A stretch of 64,000 bases of DNA, from the NCBI RefSeq assembly GCF_003096355.1, contig NZ_QEKI01000018.1, positions 1-64,000 of the forward strand. Reading direction: 5' to 3'. Position 1 is the stretch's first letter, and each line of letters opens with the position of its first letter. Position numbers and translations under genes: made by a program. A model generated the notes under the pieces. That model made no database searches, was not told the DNA's origin, and saw only the letters and a program-made list of their open reading frames with translations. Of this stretch, positions 49,848-59,155 are shown one piece after another. This DNA comes from Pontibacter virosus. GTDB taxonomy: Bacteria > Bacteroidota > Bacteroidia > Cytophagales > Hymenobacteraceae.

Positions 49848-50387
49848 ATGAAAAAGAACTTCTTATTAGCCCTAGCGCTTGGCACTGCCATGACAGTGAC
49901 CAGCTGCGATCAGAACAACACCACAGAATCGGAGGCAACTACTGCCGAAGCAACTTCATCTGTAGAACAGCCACAGGTGGTTGACAACCCGAACGTGGTG
50001 CCAACCAGCCAGACAGCCAGCACAGAAAACATGGCTGTGATGAGTTTCGCCTCAACCGAGTATGATTTCGGTACGATTAAAGAAGGTGAAGTGGTGGAGC
50101 ATACCTTCAAGTTCACGAACACAGGCAAGTCGCCGTTGGTAATCGAGAGTGCGTCTGCTTCTTGTGGTTGCACCGCTCCTGATTGGACGAAAACTCCTGT
50201 TGCCCCAGGCGAAGAAGGTGAAGTGAAGGTACGTTTCGATAGCCGCAACAAGCCAGGCCAGCAGTCTCCGACTGTAACGGTTCGTGCCAATACAGAGCCT
50301 AACATCGTTCGTGTGTTCATGAAAGGCAATGTGACTTCATCCAGCATGCCAACTGCCGGCGCAGACGGTCCTGTAAGACTTAATTAA
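49848..50387 (+). CDS. DUF1573 lipoprotein
   Basis: A 179-residue lipoprotein. Signal with lipobox TVTSCDQ (Cys20), a Ser/Thr/Glu-rich linker, and an immunoglobulin-like DUF1573 domain (FDFGTIKEGEVVEHTFKFTNTGKSPLVIESASASCGCTAPDW, about 65-160). DUF1573 proteins are common in Bacteroidota envelopes, with no established role. The ATG at 49848 is chosen for the signal; the frame is open far upstream. It is followed by yajC. Confidence 0.88.
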   Translation: MKKNFLLALALGTAMTVTSCDQNNTTESEATTAEATSSVEQPQVVDNPNVVPTSQTASTENMAVMSFASTEYDFGTIKEGEVVEHTFKFTNTGKSPLVIESASASCGCTAPDWTKTPVAPGEEGEVKVRFDSRNKPGQQSPTVTVRANTEPNIVRVFMKGNVTSSSMPTAGADGPVRLN

Positions 50388-50419
50388 TAAACCCGCTCTG
50401 AACGAGCACAACCTGTTTT

Positions 50420-50722
50420 ATGCAAACGATATTCCTACAAGCCGCTCCAGACGGAGGCATGCTGCCTCAGTTGCTGATGTTCGGCGCTATTATCCTTGTT
50501 TTCTATTTTTTCATGATCCGTCCGCAGCAGAAAAAAGCGAAGGACCAGAAAAAATTTCGTGAAGAGCTGACCAAAGGTATGCAGGTCGTGACAATAGGCG
50601 GACTGCATGGTCGTTTAACAGCCGTAAACGATGACACCGTAGAGATAGAAGTAGACAAAGGTGTACGCCTTGTGTTTGAAAAATCTGCTATCTCGCTGGA
50701 AGCCACTGCCAAAGTGAAATAA
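50420..50722 (+). CDS. yajC: Preprotein translocase subunit YajC
   Basis: A 100-residue membrane protein of the SecDF-YajC complex. One membrane segment near 17-35 (LLMFGAIILVFYFFMI) is followed by the signature RPQQKKAKDQKKFREELTKG and a small beta domain (VVTIGGLHGRLTAVNDDTVEIEVDKGVRLVFEKSAI). It starts 32 bases after the DUF1573 stop. Confidence 0.95.
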   Translation: MQTIFLQAAPDGGMLPQLLMFGAIILVFYFFMIRPQQKKAKDQKKFREELTKGMQVVTIGGLHGRLTAVNDDTVEIEVDKGVRLVFEKSAISLEATAKVK

Positions 50723-50734
50723 GGATAAGACACC

Positions 50735-51712
50735 TTGTCGTTTGAGAAAGCCCGAAATATCATTCTATGGTTTGTAAGGCCATTTAAGCCCCAAACAGAG
50801 CACTACTGGCGTATTGTAGTGCTCTGTTTTGTGGCAGCCTCTACTTTCTGGCTGCTCAACGCCCTTAACAAAAGCTACTCTACCCAGACCACCTATCCGG
50901 TGCGCTTTGTGTACAACGACCAGCGCCTGGTTCCAATCAGCCCGCTGCCTGAAGAGGTAGCGGTAAATGTTACCGGCCGGGGATGGAAACTCCTCCGTAA
51001 AGCACTTAGGGTAGAAGTACAGCCCGCAGAGGTCTACATCCGTAGCCTCCCACGCAACAATTATCTGCTTGGCTCTGCCCTAAGACCCGCCCTGGTGAAT
51101 GCCATGGACGGTCTGCAGCTCAACTTTGTTGTAACCGATACCCTTTTCTTTAACTTCAATGAGACGGTGACGCGCCGCATCGCACTGCAGCTCGACCCTA
51201 CCCAAAAAGTAACAGGCGAACGACACGCCATGCTGCGCCCTGTTCGCATTGATCCGGATACCATTACCTTTCGTGGGCCATCCTCTATGGTCGATAGTTT
51301 GCCCAGCCCTTTTATACTGCGACTGCCGATCACCAACCTGACCGAGTCTGCGAAGATCGTGGTGCCAATCGAGTATGATAATAAGTCGCTGGTGAAGGCA
51401 GATATAACAGAAGCCACTGTTTCGGCAAGGATAAGGCCATTACAACAGCGTGAGCACCAGGTTGTGCCAGAAATGGTGAATGTGCCGTTAAATACCGAGG
51501 TAGCCCTGCGACCGCAGGTAGTGCTGATACGCTACCTCGCCCTCGAAGATTCATCAGCCGTTATTAATTCCGAAGCATTCAAGGCCATTGTAGACTTCTC
51601 CAGGTATAGTCGCTCCGATTCCACTGTGATTCCTGAACTTGTACAGAAGCCTGCCGGCGCCCGTAACATCACGCTTTGGCCCGAGCGCATCAAAGCTGTC
51701 TTAAAAAAATAA
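50735..51712 (+). CDS. YbbR-domain protein
   Basis: A 325-residue membrane-anchored protein. One membrane segment near 25-45 (WRIVVLCFVAASTFWLLNALN) is followed by repeated YbbR-type beta domains (YPVRFVYNDQRLVP, VTFRGPSSMVDSL-like block, RIRPLQQREHQVVPEMV). YbbR/CdaR proteins regulate diadenylate cyclase in Firmicutes; no cyclase gene adjoins here. The start is TTG: an in-frame TAA lies nine bases upstream. The coaE gene starts 4 bases after its stop. Confidence 0.88.
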   Translation: MSFEKARNIILWFVRPFKPQTEHYWRIVVLCFVAASTFWLLNALNKSYSTQTTYPVRFVYNDQRLVPISPLPEEVAVNVTGRGWKLLRKALRVEVQPAEVYIRSLPRNNYLLGSALRPALVNAMDGLQLNFVVTDTLFFNFNETVTRRIALQLDPTQKVTGERHAMLRPVRIDPDTITFRGPSSMVDSLPSPFILRLPITNLTESAKIVVPIEYDNKSLVKADITEATVSARIRPLQQREHQVVPEMVNVPLNTEVALRPQVVLIRYLALEDSSAVINSEAFKAIVDFSRYSRSDSTVIPELVQKPAGARNITLWPERIKAVLKK

Positions 51713-51716
51713 CGGA

Positions 51717-52334
51717 ATGCTCAGAATAGGTATAACCGGTGGAATAGGCGTAGGCAAAACCATTGTGTGCCGCGTTTTCCAAGTGCTGGGTATACCTGTG
51801 TATGATGCTGATACCCGCGCCAAATGGGTGATGCAACATGATACTGCATTGAAGCAGGAATTGCAGGCAGCCTTTGGGCAGGAAACCTATACCTTAGAGG
51901 GGCAGTTGAACCGTGCTTACCTGGCATCGGTTGTCTTCAACAACCAAGAACGGCTTGAGAAGCTAAATGCCCTGGTACATCCGCACGTAGGACTAGACTT
52001 TGAGCGTTGGGCTGAGGCCAATGCAAGCGCCCCTTATCTGATCAAGGAAGCTGCTCTGATGTTTGAGTCTGGATCGTGGCGTCAGATGGACGAGATCATT
52101 GTCGTGACCGCCCCATTGGATGTGCGCCTCAAACGTCTGCTCAAACGCGATCCACACCGCACGGAAGCCGATATAAAAACGATTATCAGTAAACAGCTGA
52201 GCGAAGATGAGAAGATAGCCCGGGCACAGCATGTTGTCTATAACGATGATCAGCAACTGATCATACCCCAAGTATTGGCGCTACACGATCGTTTCCTTTC
52301 CAAGTCAGGTATAAAGTCTGATATTGCTAGATAG
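51717..52334 (+). CDS. coaE: Dephospho-CoA kinase
   Basis: A 205-residue P-loop kinase for the last step of coenzyme A synthesis. The P-loop is GGIGVGKT at residues 8-15, followed by VFQVLGIPVYDADTRAKWVM with the substrate-binding aspartate pair, VHPHVGLDFERW, and the lid region RLLKRDPHRTEADIKTII. It closes the gene run that starts with nusB. The panC and panD genes of the same pathway lie 44 kb away in this window. Confidence 0.95.
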   Translation: MLRIGITGGIGVGKTIVCRVFQVLGIPVYDADTRAKWVMQHDTALKQELQAAFGQETYTLEGQLNRAYLASVVFNNQERLEKLNALVHPHVGLDFERWAEANASAPYLIKEAALMFESGSWRQMDEIIVVTAPLDVRLKRLLKRDPHRTEADIKTIISKQLSEDEKIARAQHVVYNDDQQLIIPQVLALHDRFLSKSGIKSDIAR

Positions 52335-52530
52335 TATCTCTAAGATTGCCCCTCTGCAGGTATAAAGTCAGTTATAGGTAAGTAGAATCTGTAAGCTCAC
52401 CTCTATTCTGCCTGCATAGCTGCGTCCATAGCTTAACATTTAAAATGAAGAAAGCCTTCGAGAGAACAGAGGCGTTTCATTCTGCTATTTAGTTATCCTG
52501 AAAGGTTTCTGTCGTAAGTAATGCCAAAGA

Positions 52531-53001
52531 ATGAAAAGTATTCTCCTTGTATACCTGTTTGTTGTATCAACCTTGGTATCGTCTGCCCAAGCGAACGAGG
52601 GCAATGAAATTTATTCAGAAGCCCTGAATCAGTACACCCTTCAATTAGATTCCCTGTATGCTGGCAACAGAAATCATGAAGGTAATACAATCTATTTGGA
52701 GATACCTGATTTTGTAAATGGTATACCAAATATGGTAAATGGATACCAGATTACTGTTCTGACACGAGAAAACATAAAGCAGGTATACAAGGCCAATAAT
52801 AACAGCCTGATTCATACAAAGTTGTTCCCAATGAAAGTTGAAGGAGGAAGAATGGTAGTCAGTTTTATACCCTATAGCGGACTAAGAAAATGGAATGGGA
52901 ACCTGCATCTGTCGCTTGGTAGTGGGGTGCAAATTCACTTTAAGTATGACTGCCAGAAAGAAAGCTTCGAATATGAAAGAGTAGTCAGTTGGGGAATATG
53001 A
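52531..53001 (+). CDS. Hypothetical secreted protein
   Basis: A 156-residue protein with a signal peptide (ILLVYLFVVSTLVSSAQA). The mature part has no family I recognise. It is beta-rich, with QITVLTRENIKQVYKANNNS and the LHLSLGSGVQIHFKYDCQKE segment near the end. Base composition is more AT-rich than the neighbouring housekeeping genes. It is a single gene with an AT-rich upstream spacer. Confidence 0.68.
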   Translation: MKSILLVYLFVVSTLVSSAQANEGNEIYSEALNQYTLQLDSLYAGNRNHEGNTIYLEIPDFVNGIPNMVNGYQITVLTRENIKQVYKANNNSLIHTKLFPMKVEGGRMVVSFIPYSGLRKWNGNLHLSLGSGVQIHFKYDCQKESFEYERVVSWGI

Positions 53002-53195
53002 CTTCTAAAGAATCTATTCATAATTCAGGCTTGGCATACCTTGTTCTCTGTTGGATAGCCTGTTCGAATGCAGGGTACGAGTTTTAGAACCTTCTCAGTA
53101 AATGTATATTATATTCGGTATCAGGTCGTTATTCAAGAGACTGATAGCGGAGTCAGGCTACTGAAACACACAAATTCAGAAAAGTATAGACATAA

Positions 53196-53224
53196 AAAAA
53201 GGACAACTTTGTAGTTGTCCTTTT
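53196..53224 (-). terminator. Terminator after tRNA-Val
   Basis: An 11-bp perfect stem (53197-53207 with 53214-53224) followed on the minus strand by a T-run. Confidence 0.85.
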
Positions 53225-53225
53225 G

Positions 53226-53300
53226 TGGGGCGTACTGGATTCGAACCAGTGACCCCCTGCTTGTAAGGCAGGTGCTCTGAACCAGCTGAGCTAACACCCC
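53226..53300 (-). tRNA. tRNA-Val (anticodon TAC)
   Basis: A 75-base cloverleaf without encoded CCA. The acceptor is GGGGTGT/ACGCCCC with one G-T pair, the anticodon stem is CCTGC/GCAGG with loop CTTACAA, and the T-loop is TTCGAAT. The discriminator base is A. Confidence 0.98.
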
Positions 53301-53485
53301 GTTTTTTCGTTTTAGAGACCTGTTGTCCCCGTTTGATGATGCAAATATGGGGTGTTTTTTTGGAACTGCAAAACATCTGATAAAAAAATCTTAAAAATTT
53401 TTTTCGAGCCATAACGCCTCTTGTGCACGTGTGAATACTGCAGTACCTTTAGCTTTTGTAAGATGCTTAAAATCTGAACTTTCTC

Positions 53486-56002
53486 TTGGGACGAAATCGT
53501 GTTGTGAAAAAAGTGCTATTTTATGTCGCCCTGGCAGCAGTGGCGATTACTGGCATTTCGGTAGGTCTGGTGTATGCGTATCAAGATAAAATAATCGGCC
53601 TTTTTGTAGCCGAAGCCAACAAACACATCACGACGAAGGTAGACGTCGGCAAAATTTCACTTTCTCTCTTCGAAAAATTTCCGCAGGTGGCCGTGGCGCT
53701 GGAGCATGTAAACGTACGCGAAGGTATAGCAGAGAGTGACTCCTCGCTGGCACGGGCCGAGAAGCTGTATTTTACGTTCAGCGTTTTCGATATCATCCGG
53801 GGTAGGTATGATGTAAAGCAGCTATACCTGGAGAACGGCTCCATACATGTGCGTGTGCTCAAGAACGGACAGGTCAACTACCATGTCATTGCAACTGATT
53901 CAAGTAACTCTTCCGGGGATTTTGCCTTCAATCTGGAGAAGATCAACCTGAGCCAAGTCGTTATACGCTACACCGACCAGCAGCTAAACCACTACATCGA
54001 AGCCGACGCGCAGCAACTGGTAGCCGCCATGGCGATCACAAACGATAACATAGCCCTCGAAACGAAGGGAGTCGCCAAAGTGGGCACTATCCGGATAGGT
54101 GAGAGCGAGTACTTCAGGGAGAAGTCTGTTGCGCTGCATACAGCCCTAACCATAGACCGGGCAGCGCGAACCATTGCTTTGCAGCCTTCGGTTGTGCAGG
54201 TAGAAGGTGCTGCCTATGAAGTTGGGGGAAAGATCGCTTACGGCGGCACAACAGAGCTTGACTTGCAGTTGCAAGGTAAAGAAACCAACATACAGTCGCT
54301 GCTCTCATTACTGCCCCAACATATTACGCGTGAGTATAGCCAGTATCGCAGCGAAGGAGACGTTTTCTTTAAAGGTACTGTAAAAGGCAAGGCGTCCGGC
54401 AAGCATAATCCAGAAGTTGCTTTTGAGTTTGGCGCCCGGGATGCTTCCTTCTTTCACCCTGACATAAAGCAGAAGATTGCGGGCCTGCATTTGGACGGAT
54501 ACTTCACAAATGGCAGCAGCAAGAGCGCTGCAACCTCGCTGTTGGAGCTAAAGAACCTGAGAGGTGTTCTGAACAAGCGCCCTTTTGAGGGAAGCCTGAC
54601 TTACCGTAATTTTGAAAACCCCTACCTGGCCTTTAGTGCCAAAGGTATGCTGGATGTGAGCTATGTGGTTAGCCTGCTGCAGCTCGACGAAGTAAAAAGC
54701 GGAGGAGGCCTGGCAGATGTGCACATCGCCTTTGCAGGCAACCTAAAAGAGTTCAAGGCTAAGCCGGGCAACAGCACGCTCAATACCAGCGGCGATATTA
54801 CGCTGCATAACGTAATGCTGAACCTCAAAGAAATGCCGATGCCGCTGAAAGGTTTGAATGGCAACTTCATTTTCAAAAAGAATGATGTGGCCGTGTCGGA
54901 TTTCAAGGGCCAGTTGGGCGACTCAGACTTTGTGCTGAATGGGATGTTTCGCAACGTCATGGCCTGGCTGCTACTGGATAAGCAGCGCCTGCTCGTAGAG
55001 GCCGACTTCAGTAGCCAATACCTTAACTTTAACCAGCTGCTGAGCGAAGAGCTGAACACCCCGGCCGATGCCAGGCAGACTGGCAGTGCTTCCTACAAGT
55101 TTAACATCTCACCCGATATTGCCTTTGATCTGGTCGCCACCATCCGGCAAGCCAGGTTCAGGCGTTTCAGAGCAGAACACATCAAGGGTGAAGTGAAGCT
55201 GAGAAACCAAATCGTATCGACACCCAACATCTCTTTCAACGCCATTGGGGGCAACTTCGCCGTGCGGGGTAACCTGGATGCCCGCAACCGCGACCACATC
55301 AAGGTGAGCACGGCCACCAAGCTAAGCAACATGAGCGTCGACAGTCTGTTCTATGTGTTTGAGAACTTCGGACAGAGCTTTATCTCTGATAAGCAATTGC
55401 GGGGCAGACTTACAGCCAATATTGTATCGGACGTATACTTCGATAGCCAGCTCAATACCAAAACGGACCTGATGCAGGCCGAGATTGCCGCTACGGTGCG
55501 CGATGGCCAGCTGATCAACTTCGCCCCGATGCAGAAAATGTCGGCTTTCGTGAAGCGTTCGGAGCTGGCGAACATGAAATTTGCAGAACTCAGCAATAAT
55601 TTCTGGATACAGCAGCGCACCATCTTCATCCCGGAGATGGACATTCGCTCCAATCTATCAGCTATACCTTCGGTATCTATTTCGGGCACCCATACCTTCG
55701 ACCAGGACATGGACTACCGCATTAAGCTACCCCTTTCCAAGGGTGCCCGACCTGATCGTGACAGCGTTTATGGCGTTGTGGCCGAGGACACAGACGCGGG
55801 AAACAGCTCGCTTTTCCTGACTCTGCGCGGCAAGGAGAGTGACTTTAAACTGGCGTATGACAACGAGCGGGTACGTGAGAAAATCAAAACCGACCTGAAG
55901 CAGGAAGGCCAGGAGTTGAAAGAGCTGCTGCGTGGCAAAAAACCAGCAAAGCAAGAGAAGAAAGTGGAGCTGCAAGAAGGTGAATACTTCGATTTTGATT
56001 AG
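53486..56002 (+). CDS. AsmA-family protein
   Basis: An 838-residue protein with one N-terminal membrane segment (VLFYVALAAVAITGISVGLVYAY) and a long beta-rich periplasmic part. An AsmA N-terminal region is visible (ISLSLFEKFPQVAVALEHVNVRE) as well as an AsmA C-terminal region (about 600-800). AsmA-like proteins carry phospholipids between membranes. The start is TTG at 53486; a GTG at 53504 (giving VKKVLFYV) is an equal alternative. No ATG precedes it after the in-frame TAA. The C-terminal tail is rich in Lys and Glu. Confidence 0.87.
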   Translation: MGRNRVVKKVLFYVALAAVAITGISVGLVYAYQDKIIGLFVAEANKHITTKVDVGKISLSLFEKFPQVAVALEHVNVREGIAESDSSLARAEKLYFTFSVFDIIRGRYDVKQLYLENGSIHVRVLKNGQVNYHVIATDSSNSSGDFAFNLEKINLSQVVIRYTDQQLNHYIEADAQQLVAAMAITNDNIALETKGVAKVGTIRIGESEYFREKSVALHTALTIDRAARTIALQPSVVQVEGAAYEVGGKIAYGGTTELDLQLQGKETNIQSLLSLLPQHITREYSQYRSEGDVFFKGTVKGKASGKHNPEVAFEFGARDASFFHPDIKQKIAGLHLDGYFTNGSSKSAATSLLELKNLRGVLNKRPFEGSLTYRNFENPYLAFSAKGMLDVSYVVSLLQLDEVKSGGGLADVHIAFAGNLKEFKAKPGNSTLNTSGDITLHNVMLNLKEMPMPLKGLNGNFIFKKNDVAVSDFKGQLGDSDFVLNGMFRNVMAWLLLDKQRLLVEADFSSQYLNFNQLLSEELNTPADARQTGSASYKFNISPDIAFDLVATIRQARFRRFRAEHIKGEVKLRNQIVSTPNISFNAIGGNFAVRGNLDARNRDHIKVSTATKLSNMSVDSLFYVFENFGQSFISDKQLRGRLTANIVSDVYFDSQLNTKTDLMQAEIAATVRDGQLINFAPMQKMSAFVKRSELANMKFAELSNNFWIQQRTIFIPEMDIRSNLSAIPSVSISGTHTFDQDMDYRIKLPLSKGARPDRDSVYGVVAEDTDAGNSSLFLTLRGKESDFKLAYDNERVREKIKTDLKQEGQELKELLRGKKPAKQEKKVELQEGEYFDFD

Positions 56003-56402
56003 TCTAGGGAAGGGTAGGTCTAGCACAGCTATACCTGTTAAATGTAGGACGTCAGGCAGATATAGGTAGGGGGTGAGGATGGTAACGTGGGTTGTATTGT
56101 AAAAATTATATTTTGCTTACATCCTTTGTTAATGATCGTTTACAGTTCAAAAGTACGTGTTGGTTAAAAAAATGCTGTTTATTGTATAACCTGAGCGGCA
56201 ATTGGTCGTTAGATAAAACAAAATTACAATAGTGGCGTGCACATATTTTTAAGATAGAAATAAAATTTACTGTAAGGCTCCTTGGTAAGGTCCAATCTTG
56301 TTAAGTAAGGCACTGCAGTTTGAAAATATAAGGGTGAAAAAAAAGCCGGAGTTTCTCCGGCTTTTTTATTTATCCCTGGGCCACAGAGGCGCTTATGTCG
56401 GG
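56003..56402. other. Non-coding spacer between convergent genes
   Basis: No gene is seen. The left part is G-rich and the middle is AT-rich without a clear motif. The right end holds the terminator of the glutamate dehydrogenase-family gene. Confidence 0.5.
56341..56366. terminator. Terminator of the glutamate dehydrogenase-family gene
   Basis: A 10-bp perfect stem (56341-56350 with 56356-56365) with A- and T-runs on its two sides, so it can work in both directions. Confidence 0.85.
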
Positions 56403-57629
56403 CTATAGCAGTTGGCTAAGAGCCAATTCAAAAGAGGCCTTAGCTATCTCTGTTTTTGACTGATTTTTAGTGTGTGTCTTTTCCAATGCCTCACGGATAA
56501 CACGGGAGATGTCGTGGAAGATGGCATCGTCTGTAATCTCCACCTCGTTCTCCATCAGATAAGCAAACACGCGTGCCATGCCGCAGTTGGCGACAAAGTC
56601 AGGTATAACGGATATGTTTTGGTCGGCAAACTCGCCGGTAGGACCAAAAAAGATCTCCGGATCCTGGAATGGCACATTGGCCCCGCTGGATATAACCTCC
56701 AGGCCGCTGGTGATCATTTGCTCGAGTTGTCCGCGTGTTACCAGGCGCGATGCGGCGGCAGGTATAAATATTTCGGCTGGGAGTGACCAGATGCGGTTGT
56801 TCATCTCTTCGAACGGGATCAGGTTGTCAGCATAAAGCGTGTTGCCCTGACGGCCCAGGAAAAGCTCCCTGATCTCTTCAAAAGAGAAGCCTTCTTCTTT
56901 GATCAAGCCACCTGTGCGATCGATGATGCCTACAATCTTAACGCCCTTGCCAGCCAGGTAAAAGGCAGCGGCGGCGCCAACATTTCCCCAGCCTTGTATA
57001 ATGGCGCGCTTGCCCTCATACGAGCCGCCCCAGATGGTATAGTAGTGGCAAACAGCCTCGGCCACGCCATAGCCGGTAATCATATCGGCCACGGTATACT
57101 TGCGAGCTGCAGCCGGGGTATAGGCTGGGTCTTCAATCACTTTGATCACGCCTTGGCGCAACTGACCTATCTTATTTATCTTTTGGGGTTCGGTGGCATT
57201 GAAGTGGCCGCTAACAACGCCTTCCTGCGGGTGCCACAAGCCATAGTCTTCTGTAATCGGTATCACTTCGTGTATCTCGTCCACATTGAGGTCGCCGCCA
57301 GTGCCGTAGTAGCTCTTTAGTAGCGGAATAACGGCCTTGTACCAGCGCTCCAGCACACCGCGCTTGCGAGGGTCGGCCGGATCGAAGTTTATACCTGACT
57401 TGGCTCCGCCGATGGCTGGGCCAGATACAGTAAACTTCACTTCCATCGTTTTAGCCAATGACTCTACCTCGCGTTTGTCCAAACCTTTGCGCATACGGGT
57501 GCCACCACCAGCTGCGCCGCCGCGCAGCGAGTTGATCACCACCCAGCCTTCGGCTTCGGTTTCAGCGTCTTTCCACTCAAATACTATTTCAGGGCGTTTA
57601 TTCTCAAATTTTTCGAGAAGCTCTTTCAT
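56403..57629 (-). CDS. Glu/Leu/Phe/Val dehydrogenase family protein
   Basis: A 408-residue amino-acid dehydrogenase. GGGTRMRKGLDKREVESLAKTMEVKFTVSGPAIGGAKSGINFDP holds the substrate lysines, and the cofactor loop is IIQGWGNVGAAAAFYLAGKG near residue 210. The length is between bacterial NAD-glutamate dehydrogenases and leucine dehydrogenase, so glutamate is the best guess but not certain. It differs clearly from the leucine dehydrogenase at 45955. A promoter lies 33-40 bases before the start. Confidence 0.88.
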   Translation of the reverse strand: MKELLEKFENKRPEIVFEWKDAETEAEGWVVINSLRGGAAGGGTRMRKGLDKREVESLAKTMEVKFTVSGPAIGGAKSGINFDPADPRKRGVLERWYKAVIPLLKSYYGTGGDLNVDEIHEVIPITEDYGLWHPQEGVVSGHFNATEPQKINKIGQLRQGVIKVIEDPAYTPAAARKYTVADMITGYGVAEAVCHYYTIWGGSYEGKRAIIQGWGNVGAAAAFYLAGKGVKIVGIIDRTGGLIKEEGFSFEEIRELFLGRQGNTLYADNLIPFEEMNNRIWSLPAEIFIPAAASRLVTRGQLEQMITSGLEVISSGANVPFQDPEIFFGPTGEFADQNISVIPDFVANCGMARVFAYLMENEVEITDDAIFHDISRVIREALEKTHTKNQSKTEIAKASFELALSQLL

Positions 57630-58067
57630 GGGTTTGTTTACAGTTAAGGGTTTACAGACCCCAAAGGTACAAAAATACCCCGGAGCTAACAGGGCTGCGA
57701 GAATCCAGGCCGCTCAACAGTATGGATTGCACTGTACAGGGAATACGCGTTATGACACCGGATTTTTAGGCAATGGTTTCGCGTGTTGGACAATTCACGG
57801 AGGGAGTCAATAAGGGGAGGGCCATATAGTAATCTATCAACATTAAGTATTTCATATATCCAATTTTAATTTTTATACGTACATCTACTCAATTCAGCAT
57901 TCAGGATGTGTCTGACAAGGAGTGTGTTGTGTTATGGGAGCCTTCAGAAGAAAATTTTAAAATTCCTTTGAAGCTACATCAGCCAAATGTCGTTGTTGTC
58001 GTATATATCTTAATATGAATTGTATTGTTTAAATGTATGTAGAAACTGTTAGGTATAATTATTAATT
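57630..58067. other. Divergent spacer with no gene
   Basis: A 438-base gap between divergent genes. Its left end holds a promoter for the dehydrogenase. The right part is very AT-rich and precedes the ArsR gene; no repeat or operator is clear. Confidence 0.5.
57662..57669 (-). promoter_or_regulatory. Candidate -7 element for the dehydrogenase
   Basis: On the minus strand TACCTTTG matches TAnnTTTG, about 33 bases before the ATG at 57629. The -33 element is not clear. Confidence 0.45.
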
Positions 58068-58376
58068 ATGAAAAGTTTGTTATCTAGAATTGAATCTAAG
58101 AAAATAGATAAGGCGGCAGCCATGCTGAAAGTGTTGGCGCACCCGAAGAGACTGGCGATAGTGGACTTGCTCGGCAAGGAAGATAAAATGACTGTTACGG
58201 AAATTTATAAGTATCTGGACCTGCCACAGGCTATTGCTTCCCAGCATTTGATTACGCTGAAGGATAAAGGAGTGCTCTCTTCTTTTAAGGTGGGCACCAA
58301 AATTTACTACTCACTTGCTATTCCAAAGCTGATCGATGTGATTGATTGCCTGGAAGAATGTTGCATTGATATTTAG
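58068..58376 (+). CDS. ArsR/SmtB-type transcriptional regulator
   Basis: A 102-residue winged-helix repressor. The family start is MLKVLAHPKRLAIVDLLGKEDKMTVTEIYKYLDLPQAIASQHLITLKDKGVLSSFKVGTKIYYSL, where VTEIYKYLDLPQAIASQHLI is the recognition region. The CxC metal motif of classic ArsR is absent. Instead the C terminus has C94, C98 and C99 (DCLEECCIDI), which could sense metal or thiol stress. It is a lone gene, so its target is not evident. Confidence 0.9.
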   Translation: MKSLLSRIESKKIDKAAAMLKVLAHPKRLAIVDLLGKEDKMTVTEIYKYLDLPQAIASQHLITLKDKGVLSSFKVGTKIYYSLAIPKLIDVIDCLEECCIDI

Positions 58377-58418
58377 TGACCCGCCTCGGTACTGTTGTGC
58401 CGAATATTGCATCTATAG

Positions 58419-58478
58419 AAAAGCCAAAGGTCTCCGTTCCCTTCATAAAAAGAAGCAGACGGGGACCTTTGGCTTTTT
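58419..58478. terminator. Long hairpin terminator after the ArsR gene
   Basis: A 19-base arm (58419-58437) pairs with 58459-58477 with one G-T pair, and T- and A-runs flank it. It can serve the ArsR gene and the convergent lipoprotein gene. Confidence 0.8.
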
Positions 58479-58544
58479 ATACACTAAATAAAACAGGCGG
58501 TTCACGAAGTACCGCAGCGAAGAAAATGCTTGTAGGTAGTAAGG

Positions 58545-58952
58545 CTACAATAAAATTTTGTCGCTTGCGTCCTGCTGTTTTTTCGTTTTCGCTCCCTTTT
58601 TGATCGGAGCAGCGGCTGCCTTTTCTTTTTTCATAGCCTTCTCAACTTCACGCTTCAGTATCTCGTGGCCTTCATGTGTAGTGGCGGCAGAAAGTGCCAC
58701 AGCATCCGTGCGGCGCATCACACGCGAGGAAGTAGAGGCAACATGGGGCTTTGAAGTAGCAACCCACTTAGCATCCGCATCTGCGTATGCATCAGCCGGC
58801 TTATCGGCCACCATTCTAAAGTCTGACTTCTGGATTGGAGCAATGCCATCATTGGCAATGTCGCGCTCCGTCAGCATAAAGGAGTGACTGGTACAAGAGC
58901 TGAGTAGCAGGACAACAGTAATAAAGGATAGGAAAGTAGAGATGTTTTTCAT
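58545..58952 (-). CDS. Small hypothetical lipoprotein
   Basis: A 135-residue lipoprotein with lipobox LLLSSCTS (Cys20). The mature part is polar. Its C-terminal third is rich in Ala and Lys and predicted helical (ILKREVEKAMKKEKAAAAPIKKGAKTKK). I recognise no family. It is a single gene with a terminator on each side. Confidence 0.7.
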   Translation of the reverse strand: MKNISTFLSFITVVLLLSSCTSHSFMLTERDIANDGIAPIQKSDFRMVADKPADAYADADAKWVATSKPHVASTSSRVMRRTDAVALSAATTHEGHEILKREVEKAMKKEKAAAAPIKKGAKTKKQQDASDKILL

Positions 58953-59104
58953 TTTTACTGCACTAAGGGTGATAAAGAAGGTTTTGTTTGCCGCTGTTCT
59001 CTTAGCTTGGATCGGGTGTTTTTCTAATTAAAGCAAATAACTTATTTGAATATTTATATGTGCAAAGATATGTATAAATATTTATATGTTCCAAGTTTTA
59101 ACAT

Positions 59105-59138
59105 AAAAAAAGCTGACTTTTTCGAGTCAGCTTTTTTT
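59105..59138. terminator. Bidirectional terminator after hemA
   Basis: A 14-bp perfect stem (59105-59118 with 59125-59138) made of A/T tracts around a G/C core. It lies 18 bases past the hemA stop codon. Confidence 0.88.
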
Positions 59139-59155
59139 ATATGGTGTTGCAATTG

